The position numbers were made by a program, and so were the translations under genes. Of a stretch of 46,130 nt of DNA, positions 1 to 8,364 are shown one piece after another. A model generated the notes under the pieces. It saw only the letters and a program-made list of their open reading frames with translations. It was not told where the DNA came from and did no database searches. The stretch spans positions 1-46,130 of the forward strand of contig CALLMH010000066.1 in the NCBI GenBank assembly GCA_938007965.1. The letters are read 5' to 3'. Numbering within the stretch: position 1 is the first letter of the stretch; each line of letters starts with the position of its first letter. The stretch comes from an uncultured Saprospiraceae bacterium (GTDB lineage: Bacteria > Bacteroidota > Bacteroidia > Chitinophagales > Saprospiraceae).

Positions 1-1
1 C

Positions 2-1252
2 CGCCAAGGAAGTGAAGGATACAGATATAATACAGATTATAATATAAACACCGCTTTCTATCAAGCGAATATCCATACGGGAGCACTCATGCCAGTAAGC
101 ATACAAGCGGGATTCACAGAAAGAGAATTTGGTGCAAATGGATTCTATGCCAATGAAGCTTTCATAGATCAATATGAGGAAGTACGTACTGGTTTCGTAT
201 CAGCAACTACGACCATCATGGCAGGAGATTTAATCATAAAACCTAGAGCAAGTTGGAGAACGAATAAAGACGATTACGTCTTCTTACGTCAAGACCCATC
301 ATTTTTTATGAACAATCATAGAAGCAACTCATATATCGGGGAACTACATGCTTCCTACAACTCAAATATCGGTGTGACTGGATTCGGAATCGACTATGCC
401 AAAGAGACACTAATGAGTAATAATCTCGGAGAACGGGAAAGAGATATTTTGGGTCTATTCTTTGAGCATAGGATCAAGTTTATGGACGATAAATTAGGTG
501 TCACTGCAGGCTTTTATGGAAACAAAGTGACGGATTTTGATTTCAAAGTATATCCCGGCATAGATGCTTATTACAAACTCAATCCAAATTTCAATCTTTT
601 CGCATCGGCCAATTGGTCAGATCGAATCCCAACTTATACAAACCTATATTACAGCTCAAGAACAGAACAAGGAAATGAAAATCTAATCGCAGAATCTGCA
701 TCTGCATACGAAGCTGGAGTCAAGTATAATACTTCAGCTCTGAATATCACCATGAGTATTTTCTTAAGAAATAACAGCAACCTTATAGATTGGTATAAAG
801 ACAGTACCAATCAAGAAAAATGGCAGATCAGAAACTTCAATGAAGTAAATATGTCTGGTATAGACTTGAACTCTACAGTAGATCTAGCTCAGGTATTCGG
901 TATAGATCATAATATAAAGGCCAATATCAATTATACTTATATCGACGCCAAAGTAATAGACAATACTGAAATCGCTGTAAGTAGATATGCATTGGACAAT
1001 CTTACTCAACAACTACTCGTAGGTGTACAATTTGACATCCTAAAAGATAAGATCAATTTGAATACAAACGCTAGATATCTCGACCGTGTATCATTAGACG
1101 ATTACGCGCTACTCGACATGAGACTCAACTTTATTGACACCAATTTTGCTGCTTTTGTAAGTGTAAATAATGTCACAAATCAAGCATATAGAGAGACGAA
1201 TTTAGTACCTATGCCAGGAAGATGGTTTGGTGTCGGGATGAGGTTTTTTTAG
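2..1252 (+). CDS. TonB-dependent receptor, C-terminal part (5' end outside window)
   Basis: Outer-membrane active transporter. About 416 residues are visible; the frame is open to the first base, so the plug domain and the start lie upstream. The sequence alternates short amphipathic beta strands and loops, as in a 22-strand barrel: for example 'PNFNLFASANWSDRIPTYTNLYY' type strands near residues 200-220, and a closing strand ending GRWFGVGMRFF. The terminal Phe is the usual outer-membrane assembly signal. The segment with Pro-Thr-Tyr-Thr-Asn-Leu followed by 'ESASAYEAGVKY' is typical of siderophore/vitamin-type TonB receptors. The substrate cannot be told from this part. The next gene starts 124 bp downstream and is probably separate. 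Confidence 0.85.
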   Translation, partial: RQGSEGYRYNTDYNINTAFYQANIHTGALMPVSIQAGFTEREFGANGFYANEAFIDQYEEVRTGFVSATTTIMAGDLIIKPRASWRTNKDDYVFLRQDPSFFMNNHRSNSYIGELHASYNSNIGVTGFGIDYAKETLMSNNLGERERDILGLFFEHRIKFMDDKLGVTAGFYGNKVTDFDFKVYPGIDAYYKLNPNFNLFASANWSDRIPTYTNLYYSSRTEQGNENLIAESASAYEAGVKYNTSALNITMSIFLRNNSNLIDWYKDSTNQEKWQIRNFNEVNMSGIDLNSTVDLAQVFGIDHNIKANINYTYIDAKVIDNTEIAVSRYALDNLTQQLLVGVQFDILKDKINLNTNARYLDRVSLDDYALLDMRLNFIDTNFAAFVSVNNVTNQAYRETNLVPMPGRWFGVGMRFF

Positions 1253-1376
1253 AGGTTGATAGTTAGAGGATAATAGGTTAGTTATTTACGGGTTTTGTGT
1301 TAGAATAATACGAAGCTTAATCAACTAATAGCACGAGGGCCCGATCCGAAATCGAAAAGACCTAAATTAAAACTAA

Positions 1377-2294
1377 ATGAAATTCGGAAAACTAGAAGAC
1401 ATATCAAATGTAGATTTCAGTTTACCTAAAGAAGCTGAGTCTAATAACATTGTATTTTCTAGTCTTATTAAAGGAGAAGCGACCTTCTATGTGGGATGTA
1501 CAGGATGGGGTACCAAAGAATGGAAAGGACGATACTACCCTACCAAAACTAAAGCTGCGGATTTCCTATTGGAATATGGGAGACAATTCAACACAATAGA
1601 GCTCAACAGTACGCACTACGGTACGCCAAAACCAGAAACCCTACAAAAATGGTATGATCATACACCGGATGATTTCAAATTTTGTCCGAAGATTCATAAA
1701 GCGATATCTCATCGGAAGACGCTAGGGACAGATTCAGATATTATAGAAAACACCATGGATGCACTGAGTATATTTCAAGATAAACTCGGCCCATGCTTCA
1801 TGCAACTACCTCCTTACTTTGGCAGCGATCGTATGGAAAGTCTAGAGCATTTTTTTGATATTTTTCCATCAGAATTTGATTTGTCTATAGAATTACGACA
1901 TCCATCATGGTTCGAAGATGAAGTGGTAATGGACGAACTACAGGAGATGGCTATATCTCATAATGTAGGCTTACTGATTACAGATGTTGCAGGAAGACGC
2001 GATGTGCTACATATGAGAGTCTGCGGAGATTACATCATGGTACGATTCGTAGGTAATGCGACAGAGACAACACTCCACCCTACAGATTACGAACGAATCG
2101 ACGGATGGGTGGCAAGAATTCAATATTATGTGGAAAAAGGGATAAAAAACATATATTTTTTTCCACATGAGCCCGATAATATTTTAGCACCCGATTTAGC
2201 CGAGTATATTTGTAGCAGAATCGCAGAGCATACAATCATAAATACTCGCGGCCCAAAGCGAATAGACACAGGCCAACAGTTAAACCTATTTTAA
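1377..2294 (+). CDS. DUF72 (YecE-like) family protein
   Basis: A 305-residue protein of the DUF72/YecE family, a TIM-barrel fold of unknown biochemical role. Recognisable features are FYVGCTGWGTKEWKGRYYP near residues 37-55, the conserved FNTIELNSTHYGTP segment, the FKFCPKIHKAISH segment, and the late YFFPHEPDN stretch. Length fits the family, although an N-terminal extension of about 35 residues precedes the usual VGCTGW start. ppk1 begins 2 bp after its stop codon, so the two are probably co-transcribed. The start ATG is preceded by the A-rich sequence AAACTAA, a context shared by several genes here. The function cannot be assigned from sequence. Confidence 0.85.
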   Translation: MKFGKLEDISNVDFSLPKEAESNNIVFSSLIKGEATFYVGCTGWGTKEWKGRYYPTKTKAADFLLEYGRQFNTIELNSTHYGTPKPETLQKWYDHTPDDFKFCPKIHKAISHRKTLGTDSDIIENTMDALSIFQDKLGPCFMQLPPYFGSDRMESLEHFFDIFPSEFDLSIELRHPSWFEDEVVMDELQEMAISHNVGLLITDVAGRRDVLHMRVCGDYIMVRFVGNATETTLHPTDYERIDGWVARIQYYVEKGIKNIYFFPHEPDNILAPDLAEYICSRIAEHTIINTRGPKRIDTGQQLNLF

Positions 2295-2296
2295 TT

Positions 2297-4381
2297 ATGA
2301 CAAAGATCCCATACATCCATAGAGATATAAGTTGGCTGGCGTTTAACTATCGAGTACTTCAAGAAGCTAAAGATCCTAGTGTCCCACTGTTCGAAAGATT
2401 AAAATTTCTCGCTATCTACTCCTCTAATCTCGACGAATTCTTTAGAGTCAGAGTAGCGAATCATAGATCACTTCTTCGTACAGGTAAGAAGACCCGTACC
2501 TCATTGGACTTCGAACCGGCAGAAATACTGAGTACGATCTTAAACATCGTAAATACACAGCAGGAAGAATTTAGTCAAGTTTTCGAAAAAGAAATCATCC
2601 CAGAGCTTTCAAACATCAAGATCAATATTCTACGACGAAGAAAACTTAATGTTGATCAGAAAGAAATCATTGAAAATTATTTTAAAAATCATATGCTGCC
2701 ATTTGTACAGCCAGTACTATTGGTAGAGAACAAGATAAAACCGTTCTTAGTCACGGGAGCACTCTATCTTGCTATGCACCTGGAAGAGACAGGATCACTA
2801 GATAAAAAACCACAATACGCAGTTGTAAAAATACCATCCGACCACCTGCCTCGATTTATGGAACTCCCCCCCAAAGTAGAAGGGGAACATGATATTATAG
2901 TGATTGATGATATCGTGCGTCATAATGTAAAGCTTCTTTTTCCTGGTTATGATATTATAGATACCTACTCTATCAAGATTACGAGAGATGCAGAGTTGTA
3001 TATTGATGATGAATATTCTGGTGATCTGATTTCCAAAATAAAAAAGAGCCTCAATAAGAGAAATGTCGGTATGGCCTCTAGAATGGTATATGACAGAACA
3101 GTACCTAAGAAGATGCTAGATTATCTCTCCGAAGTATTCGAGTTGAGTCAATATGATAAACTTCCTGAAGGTAGATATCACAATAATGCTGATTTCTTTG
3201 GCTTTCCAAATTTTGGGATGTCACATCATATAGATAATCCACAGCCACCACTTCCCGTCCCCCATTTAGAAGATGTATTCTCTATCTTTGATTCGATAAG
3301 AATAAAAGACAGATTCTTACATGTACCCTACCAGAGTTACGATCCTGTTGTCAAGTTCTTCGAAGATGCAGCAAGTGATCCCAATGTGACACACATCAAG
3401 ATCATCCAATACCGAGTAGCGAAAGTGAGTAAAATAATGAATGCTCTCAAACTCGCAGTCAAAAATGGTAAACAAGTATCTGCCTTCGTAGAAATCAAAG
3501 CTAGGTTCGATGAAGCGGCAAACTTGTTGTGGGCCGAAAAACTAGAAGATGCTGGAGTATCCGTATACTATAGTATGCCAGGTGTAAAGGTGCATAGCAA
3601 AATCGCCATAGTAAGAAGAATAGAAGAAGATAAAGCTAGACTATACGCTTATCTGAGTACTGGTAATTTCCATGAAGATACTGCGAAAGTGTATTCAGAC
3701 ATGGGGATATTTACCGCTGACAAGAGATTGACAAGTGAAGCGGCAAGGCTATTCACCTATCTAGAAACCAAAACAAAACCAACGAGAAAGTTTGAGTACT
3801 TCGGAGTAGGACAGTTTAATCTAAAGCCCCTACTCATAGAATTGATCAAAACAGAGATCAAGAATGCTGAAAAAGGCAAAGAGGCTCGAATAGTACTTAA
3901 GATGAATAGCATACATGATGAAGAGATGATCTCCTTGCTGTATGAAGCAAGTCAAAAAGGGGTAAAAGTACAAATGATCATCAGAGGAATTTGTTCTTTG
4001 GTTCCTGGCGTAGTAGGAATAAGCGAAAATATAGAAGCCATCTCCATCGTCGATAGATATCTAGAGCATGCGCGAATATTCATGTTCCACAACAATGGAA
4101 AAGAAAAAATCTATCTCTCATCGGCCGATTGGATGGTTCGAAATCTTCATAGACGAATCGAGACGATGTTCCCTATACTAGATCCTGATATACAAACAAT
4201 CATCAAAGATCTGATTAATATCCAACTATTCGATAATGTAAAAGCTAGATACATACACTTTGATAAAAACAATGAATACAGAACAGACACCACCGATCTC
4301 GCTGTAAGATCCCAAGTGGAGACCTATTATTATATGAAAAGATTCACAGATTCGCACGAGTCGGAAAAAAATAAAAACTAA
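2297..4381 (+). CDS. ppk1: Polyphosphate kinase 1
   Basis: Makes inorganic polyphosphate from the gamma phosphate of ATP, and works in reverse. The 694 residues match full-length PPK1: the N-terminal helical domain starts with ISWLAFNYRVLQEA, followed by the head domain and two phospholipase-D-like C-terminal domains. The phosphorylated histidine is H433 in KVHSKIAIVRR, equivalent to H435 in E. coli. The second conserved catalytic His is H591 in YLEHARIFMF. YLSTGNFHE and the late SSADWMVRNLHRR motif are also present. It lies 2 bp after the DUF72 gene, and its stop codon directly abuts the purB ATG, so the three genes look like one operon. Confidence 0.97.
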   Translation: MTKIPYIHRDISWLAFNYRVLQEAKDPSVPLFERLKFLAIYSSNLDEFFRVRVANHRSLLRTGKKTRTSLDFEPAEILSTILNIVNTQQEEFSQVFEKEIIPELSNIKINILRRRKLNVDQKEIIENYFKNHMLPFVQPVLLVENKIKPFLVTGALYLAMHLEETGSLDKKPQYAVVKIPSDHLPRFMELPPKVEGEHDIIVIDDIVRHNVKLLFPGYDIIDTYSIKITRDAELYIDDEYSGDLISKIKKSLNKRNVGMASRMVYDRTVPKKMLDYLSEVFELSQYDKLPEGRYHNNADFFGFPNFGMSHHIDNPQPPLPVPHLEDVFSIFDSIRIKDRFLHVPYQSYDPVVKFFEDAASDPNVTHIKIIQYRVAKVSKIMNALKLAVKNGKQVSAFVEIKARFDEAANLLWAEKLEDAGVSVYYSMPGVKVHSKIAIVRRIEEDKARLYAYLSTGNFHEDTAKVYSDMGIFTADKRLTSEAARLFTYLETKTKPTRKFEYFGVGQFNLKPLLIELIKTEIKNAEKGKEARIVLKMNSIHDEEMISLLYEASQKGVKVQMIIRGICSLVPGVVGISENIEAISIVDRYLEHARIFMFHNNGKEKIYLSSADWMVRNLHRRIETMFPILDPDIQTIIKDLINIQLFDNVKARYIHFDKNNEYRTDTTDLAVRSQVETYYYMKRFTDSHESEKNKN

Positions 4382-5719
4382 ATGTTAGGAGCAATATCGC
4401 CGATTGATGGAAGATACAGTAACAAGACAAAATCACTATCTGAGTACTATTCTGAGTATGCATTGATCAAGTATAGAGTAAAAGTAGAAATAGAATATCT
4501 CAAACATCTAATCGACCATAAGATAGGTGTCATGTCCGATTTCCCTATCGAACACCTCTCTAGTCTAGATGCAATTGTATCAGGATTCAGTATGGAAGAT
4601 GGTCAGGCCATAAAGGATATCGAAAAAGTTACAAATCACGATGTAAAAGCTGTAGAATACTTCATAAAAGCTGAATTTGATAAAATCGGTGGACTAGAGA
4701 AGTACAAGGAATTTATACACTTCGGATTGACTTCTCAAGATATCAATAACACATCACTACCCATGATGATCAAGGATTCCCTTACTGAAGTAATGTATCC
4801 AGTAATAGAAGCAGTACTGAATGATATCCGTAGTATGGTAGCTGAATACAGAGGAATCCCGATGCTAGCAAAGACACACGGACAACCAGCATCTCCGACT
4901 ACATTAGGAAAAGAATTTGCAGTATTCGAAGAACGATTAAATGATCAACTAGATTTATTAAAAGCACTCCCAATCAAAGCTAAATTTGGTGGGGCTACTG
5001 GCAATCTCAATGCACACAAAGTTAGTTTTCCTGATCATGATTGGATTGGATTTGCTACTGGTTTTGTCGAAAACAGGTTGGGACTAAAAAGATCAAAATA
5101 CACCACACAGATCGCCCACTACGATCACCTAGGAGCAGTATTCCATACGCTAGCCAGGATAGATACCATACTCATAGATTTCTGCAGAGATATGTGGACT
5201 TACATTATGATGGAATACTTCAAACAGAAAGTAATAGCCAATGAAGTAGGATCTTCCGCTATGCCGCACAAGGTTAATCCTATAGACTTCGAAAATGCAG
5301 AAGGAAATCTAGGGATTGCAAACGCCATACTAGAGCATCTAGCGGCTAAACTTCCTATCAGTAGACTTCAAAGAGATCTCACGGATAGTACGGTCATAAG
5401 AAATGTAGGCGTACCATTTGGTCACGTACTTATCGCCTGCAAGTCTATTCAAAAAGGTATAAGCAAGCTTCTTATCAATGAATCTAAATTGGAAGCTGAT
5501 CTAGAAGCCAACTGGGCCGTAGTAGCTGAAGCAATACAGAATATACTCAGACGAGAGGGCTATCCAAAACCATACGAAGCACTAAAAGGTCTGACGAGAG
5601 GCAAAGTATCCATCAACAAAACTGATATCCATGAATTCATTGAGACGCTAGACGTACCCATTAATATCAAAACAGAATTACTTGATATTACACCGTTTAA
5701 TTATGTCGGGTATTACTAA
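4382..5719 (+). CDS. purB: Adenylosuccinate lyase
   Basis: Cleaves adenylosuccinate to AMP and SAICAR to AICAR in purine synthesis. Its 445 residues are similar in length to the E. coli-type PurB (about 456). Visible motifs are the N-terminal SPIDGRY, the TSQDINNTS segment, KTHGQPASPTTLGKE with the catalytic-region His, and the fumarate/aspartase superfamily signature GSSAMPHKVNPIDFENAEGN. The start codon directly follows the ppk1 stop with no spacer, which suggests translational coupling. No terminator was seen in the 214 bp after it. A 67-residue frame inside the gene is a shadow. Confidence 0.97.
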   Translation: MLGAISPIDGRYSNKTKSLSEYYSEYALIKYRVKVEIEYLKHLIDHKIGVMSDFPIEHLSSLDAIVSGFSMEDGQAIKDIEKVTNHDVKAVEYFIKAEFDKIGGLEKYKEFIHFGLTSQDINNTSLPMMIKDSLTEVMYPVIEAVLNDIRSMVAEYRGIPMLAKTHGQPASPTTLGKEFAVFEERLNDQLDLLKALPIKAKFGGATGNLNAHKVSFPDHDWIGFATGFVENRLGLKRSKYTTQIAHYDHLGAVFHTLARIDTILIDFCRDMWTYIMMEYFKQKVIANEVGSSAMPHKVNPIDFENAEGNLGIANAILEHLAAKLPISRLQRDLTDSTVIRNVGVPFGHVLIACKSIQKGISKLLINESKLEADLEANWAVVAEAIQNILRREGYPKPYEALKGLTRGKVSINKTDIHEFIETLDVPINIKTELLDITPFNYVGYY

Positions 5720-5933
5720 ACAGACAAAATATCAGAAATCATTCTCTGGATTTATATAAATTGTCCTTTACATTGAAAGCCTACGTCAAATTAATAATAC
5801 AGTGACAAAAATAAATATTTGCAATATTTTAATCAATATGTTGTGACTTTGTTAAAATGTTATAGTCTCTATATCATAAATGTAAAATATCTTACAATTT
5901 AAATTAATTATTAACTTTTAAAAATCAACCTAA

Positions 5934-7124
5934 ATGGAAATTTTCGAAAATTTATTTTCTTCACTTAGTGCACAATTTGGTAGTGTTTTACCTGGTGTTT
6001 TAGGCGCAATTGTTGTTCTTATACTTGGATTCTTTATCGCTGGCATCATACGTAGGCTCGTCGAAAAACTAATGAAGAAGACAACTATAGATGACAAAAT
6101 CGGACAAAAATTGAATTCTAGTGTAAACGTTGGATCATTCGTAGCAAAATTAGCGTATTATCTAGTTGTAATTTACGCACTACTAATTGCCCTCAATATA
6201 TTAGGAGTACAGTCTGTATTGGAGCCACTACAAGATATGATGGCAAAATTCGTGGGTTATCTCCCTAATATAGTAGGTGCTGGAGTTATCGCATTTGCTG
6301 GATATATGATCAGTACGATCGCATCAGAAGCTACAGGATTCTTAAGTGAGAGATTGGAGTCATTTGGTGGAAAAATTGGATTAGATACAGGTTCATTAAG
6401 CTTATCGAAAATAGTAAAGCAACTGGTATTTATTATCATATTTATCCCGATATTGATTATAGCATTAGATACATTAAAAATGGATGCAATTTCGCAACCA
6501 GCAACAGAAATGTTGAGCTCACTATTATTAGCTATCCCTAAGATCATCGCTGCGATTATACTATTGGGTATATTCTTTATTATTGGTAAGTACGTAGTAT
6601 CTATATTAAGTGACCTTCTTAGAAACTTTGGAGTAGATAATCTTGCGGAAGGAATGGGTATCTCTGCTTTCTTAGGAGGAAAATCATTCTCTTCTGTAAT
6701 TGGAAACGTGGCATTATTCTTCATTATGTTTACAGGTATAATAGCTGCGGCTGATAAATTAGAACTTGGACAAGTAGAAGTTATCCTATCTAATGTATTT
6801 GGAATAGCTGGAAAAGTATTTTTCGGATTGATCATCCTTTTGGCAGGTCTTATGATCTCTAACTTAGCGGTAAGAGCGGTAAGCGAAGCAGAAGGTGGAG
6901 CTTATCTAGCACCAATCGTAAGATTCGCTATCATTGGTATTTTCTTAGCATTTGCGCTACACACGATGGGTATTGCTGAGAGCATAGTCAACCTTGCATT
7001 TGGTCTTACACTAGGAGCGATAGCTGTAGCATTTGCACTATCATTCGGTCTAGGAGGACGTGAAGCAGCTGGTAAGCAAATGGATCATGTATTCAAGAAA
7101 ATCAGAAAATCTGATAATTCGTAA
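5934..7124 (+). CDS. CmpX-like membrane protein with TM-helix (PF05552-type) repeats; MscS-related
   Basis: A very hydrophobic 396-residue inner-membrane protein with roughly ten predicted helices in a repeated pattern. Each repeat has a Gly/Ala-rich helix followed by a short polar linker: LPGVLGAIVVLILGFFIAGI, LPNIVGAGVIAFAGYMI, IPKIIAAIILLGIFFIIG and VFFGLIILLAGLMISNLAV. The C-terminus ends with a Gly-rich helix (FGLTLGAIAVAFALSFGLGG) and a short basic tail, as in Pseudomonas CmpX. The cytoplasmic beta domain that follows the pore helix in true MscS channels is missing, so 'mechanosensitive channel' is a homology label rather than a demonstrated function. It is monocistronic: a 214-bp leader precedes it and a strong terminator follows. 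Confidence 0.8.
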   Translation: MEIFENLFSSLSAQFGSVLPGVLGAIVVLILGFFIAGIIRRLVEKLMKKTTIDDKIGQKLNSSVNVGSFVAKLAYYLVVIYALLIALNILGVQSVLEPLQDMMAKFVGYLPNIVGAGVIAFAGYMISTIASEATGFLSERLESFGGKIGLDTGSLSLSKIVKQLVFIIIFIPILIIALDTLKMDAISQPATEMLSSLLLAIPKIIAAIILLGIFFIIGKYVVSILSDLLRNFGVDNLAEGMGISAFLGGKSFSSVIGNVALFFIMFTGIIAAADKLELGQVEVILSNVFGIAGKVFFGLIILLAGLMISNLAVRAVSEAEGGAYLAPIVRFAIIGIFLAFALHTMGIAESIVNLAFGLTLGAIAVAFALSFGLGGREAAGKQMDHVFKKIRKSDNS

Positions 7125-7145
7125 AAATATATAAGTAGTAAATAT

Positions 7146-7180
7146 GGGAGCTTGAGGTAATTCTCAAGCTCCCTTTATTT
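7146..7180 (+). terminator. Intrinsic terminator of the CmpX-like gene
   Basis: A perfect 11-bp stem, GGGAGCTTGAG (7146-7156) with CTCAAGCTCCC (7163-7173), has a 6-nt loop and is followed by TTTATTTT. It sits 21 bp after the stop codon. Confidence 0.9.
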
Positions 7181-7267
7181 TAGATAAACCAAGAGCCCAT
7201 TTGATAAATAATCCACAACTCAACATCTATGATTAATTACATAGATGATAAGAAAATCAAAACCAAA

Positions 7268-8050
7268 ATGAACCAGAATTCTCTATTCTCAAATTTGTCG
7301 CAAAAAGATAAAATAGACTACTTCATCTCATTAGTAGTAGTTATGATTGCAGGTGCCTTTGTACTTTACTATTCTATGCCTAGCACAGAAATAAATCAAA
7401 ACGATAATATATTATTAGAAAACTCTCTCGATATTGATGAATTGGAAATAGAAGAAGCCATTTATACCCCTATCTCAGAAGATGTAATAAAAAGAGAAAA
7501 AATAGCACCTGTTCAAAAAATAAAAACAGTAGAGTTACCGAATAGAATAAATCAAAAAAATAGTTCAAAAAACCTAATCTATAAAAACAGACCTACTGAT
7601 ACTGAATCAACTATAATCATAGACAAGATAAACAGTCGAGAAGTACAAGAATTACCAGAGACACCGATACTTGTAGATTCTCTGGAGACTCAGCAACCTA
7701 TCAAAATCGAAAAAGAGCAGATAGATAATGATGAGATAACAACGGAAACCAATACATCTACCACCTCTTCTGAAGAGATGAGTAAAACTGAAAACGATAT
7801 AACAGATACCGATATTTCATCTAATAAGGATTGTGTAATCGTGATAGGTGCATACGGAAAACAAAAGAGTATCGACAAACTGACGAAAAGACTTTTGGAA
7901 GAAAACTACGAGATATTCAAAACTCCATACAAAGGTCTCACTAGAGTAGGTGTCTATCTACCATGTGATAAAAGAAAAATCCAACAAGAACTCACGACGC
8001 TAAGAAACAAATACGCTGAAGATGCGATGTTATTGAGAAAAGAAAATTAG
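7268..8050 (+). CDS. SPOR-domain membrane protein
   Basis: A single-pass bitopic protein. A short cytoplasmic N-terminus leads to one helix (YFISLVVVMIAGAFVLYYS), then about 150 polar, Glu/Thr/Ser-rich residues of low complexity. The last 75 residues, from CVIVIGAYGKQKSIDKL to the end, have the SPOR pattern (VIVGAF..., GLTRVGV). SPOR domains bind denuded peptidoglycan, usually at the septum, so a role in the cell envelope or division is inferred. The frame also has an ATG at 7229. I prefer 7268 because it has the A-rich leader (ACCAAA) typical here and places the transmembrane helix normally; with 7268 a perfect 8-bp inverted repeat (7224-7247) falls in the leader. With the 7229 start the protein has 273 residues, otherwise 260. 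Confidence 0.75.
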   Translation: MNQNSLFSNLSQKDKIDYFISLVVVMIAGAFVLYYSMPSTEINQNDNILLENSLDIDELEIEEAIYTPISEDVIKREKIAPVQKIKTVELPNRINQKNSSKNLIYKNRPTDTESTIIIDKINSREVQELPETPILVDSLETQQPIKIEKEQIDNDEITTETNTSTTSSEEMSKTENDITDTDISSNKDCVIVIGAYGKQKSIDKLTKRLLEENYEIFKTPYKGLTRVGVYLPCDKRKIQQELTTLRNKYAEDAMLLRKEN

Positions 8051-8223
8051 GCTATTTATTGATCGGTCATAGATCTACAGGTAGTGGATAAAGCACCTCT
8101 ATATCAAAAATATAAAAATCTCAGCTCAAAGTATATCTAGATTCGAAAAAAAGTATTTACTTAGCACTTCAATATTTAAGAAAGAGTCGAATTATAGACG
8201 CGACTGTATCTTTAAAATAAAGC

Positions 8224-8280
8224 ATGAAAAAACAAAATACATCTTGGTGGCATTACTCTCAACTCTCGACAGGGAATTGA
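8224..8280 (+). CDS. trpL: trp operon leader peptide
   Basis: An 18-codon reading frame, MKKQNTSWWHYSQLSTGN, ends in TGA 84 bp before trpE. It contains two adjacent Trp codons (8245-8250), followed by a hairpin terminator and a competing pairing. This is the layout of a ribosome-mediated trp attenuator. The ATG follows an A-rich stretch (TTTAAAATAAAGC). It is too short for usual gene callers. The assignment rests on the combination of tandem Trp codons, position and RNA structures; expression is not shown. Confidence 0.85.
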   Translation: MKKQNTSWWHYSQLSTGN

Positions 8281-8343
8281 TCTAGCTTACAATATGTTTT
8301 TGTAAAACGGCTTGTCGATTAATCCCGACAAGCCGTTTTTTTT
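8245..8343 (+). promoter_or_regulatory. trp transcription attenuator (control codons plus antiterminator)
   Basis: The tandem Trp codons (8245-8250) precede an antiterminator arm at 8266-8273 (TCGACAGG). That arm can pair over 8 bp (one G-U) with CTTGTCGA at 8311-8318, which is the upper half of the terminator's 5' arm. A ribosome stalled at the Trp codons would cover up to about 8263 and leave 8266-8273 free, which favours readthrough. A ribosome reaching the stop codon (8278-8280) would cover it, which favours termination. An alternative pairing, GGGAATTGATC (8272-8282) with GATTAATCCC (8317-8326), is also possible with one bulge. Predicted effect: low charged tRNA-Trp turns trpEGDCF on. 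Confidence 0.8.
8304..8343 (+). terminator. Attenuator terminator upstream of trpE
   Basis: A perfect 14-bp stem, AAAACGGCTTGTCG (8304-8317) with CGACAAGCCGTTTT (8326-8339), has an 8-nt loop and runs into a U tract ending at 8343. It lies between the leader peptide and trpE, and no upstream gene needs it. Confidence 0.9.
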
Positions 8344-8364
8344 GTTTACCATTTTGAATATTCT

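Noticed and set aside
6257-6835. A 192-residue minus-strand frame inside the CmpX-like gene
   Set aside because: Antisense shadow of a gene rich in Ile/Leu/Ala codons; no start context, no known family.
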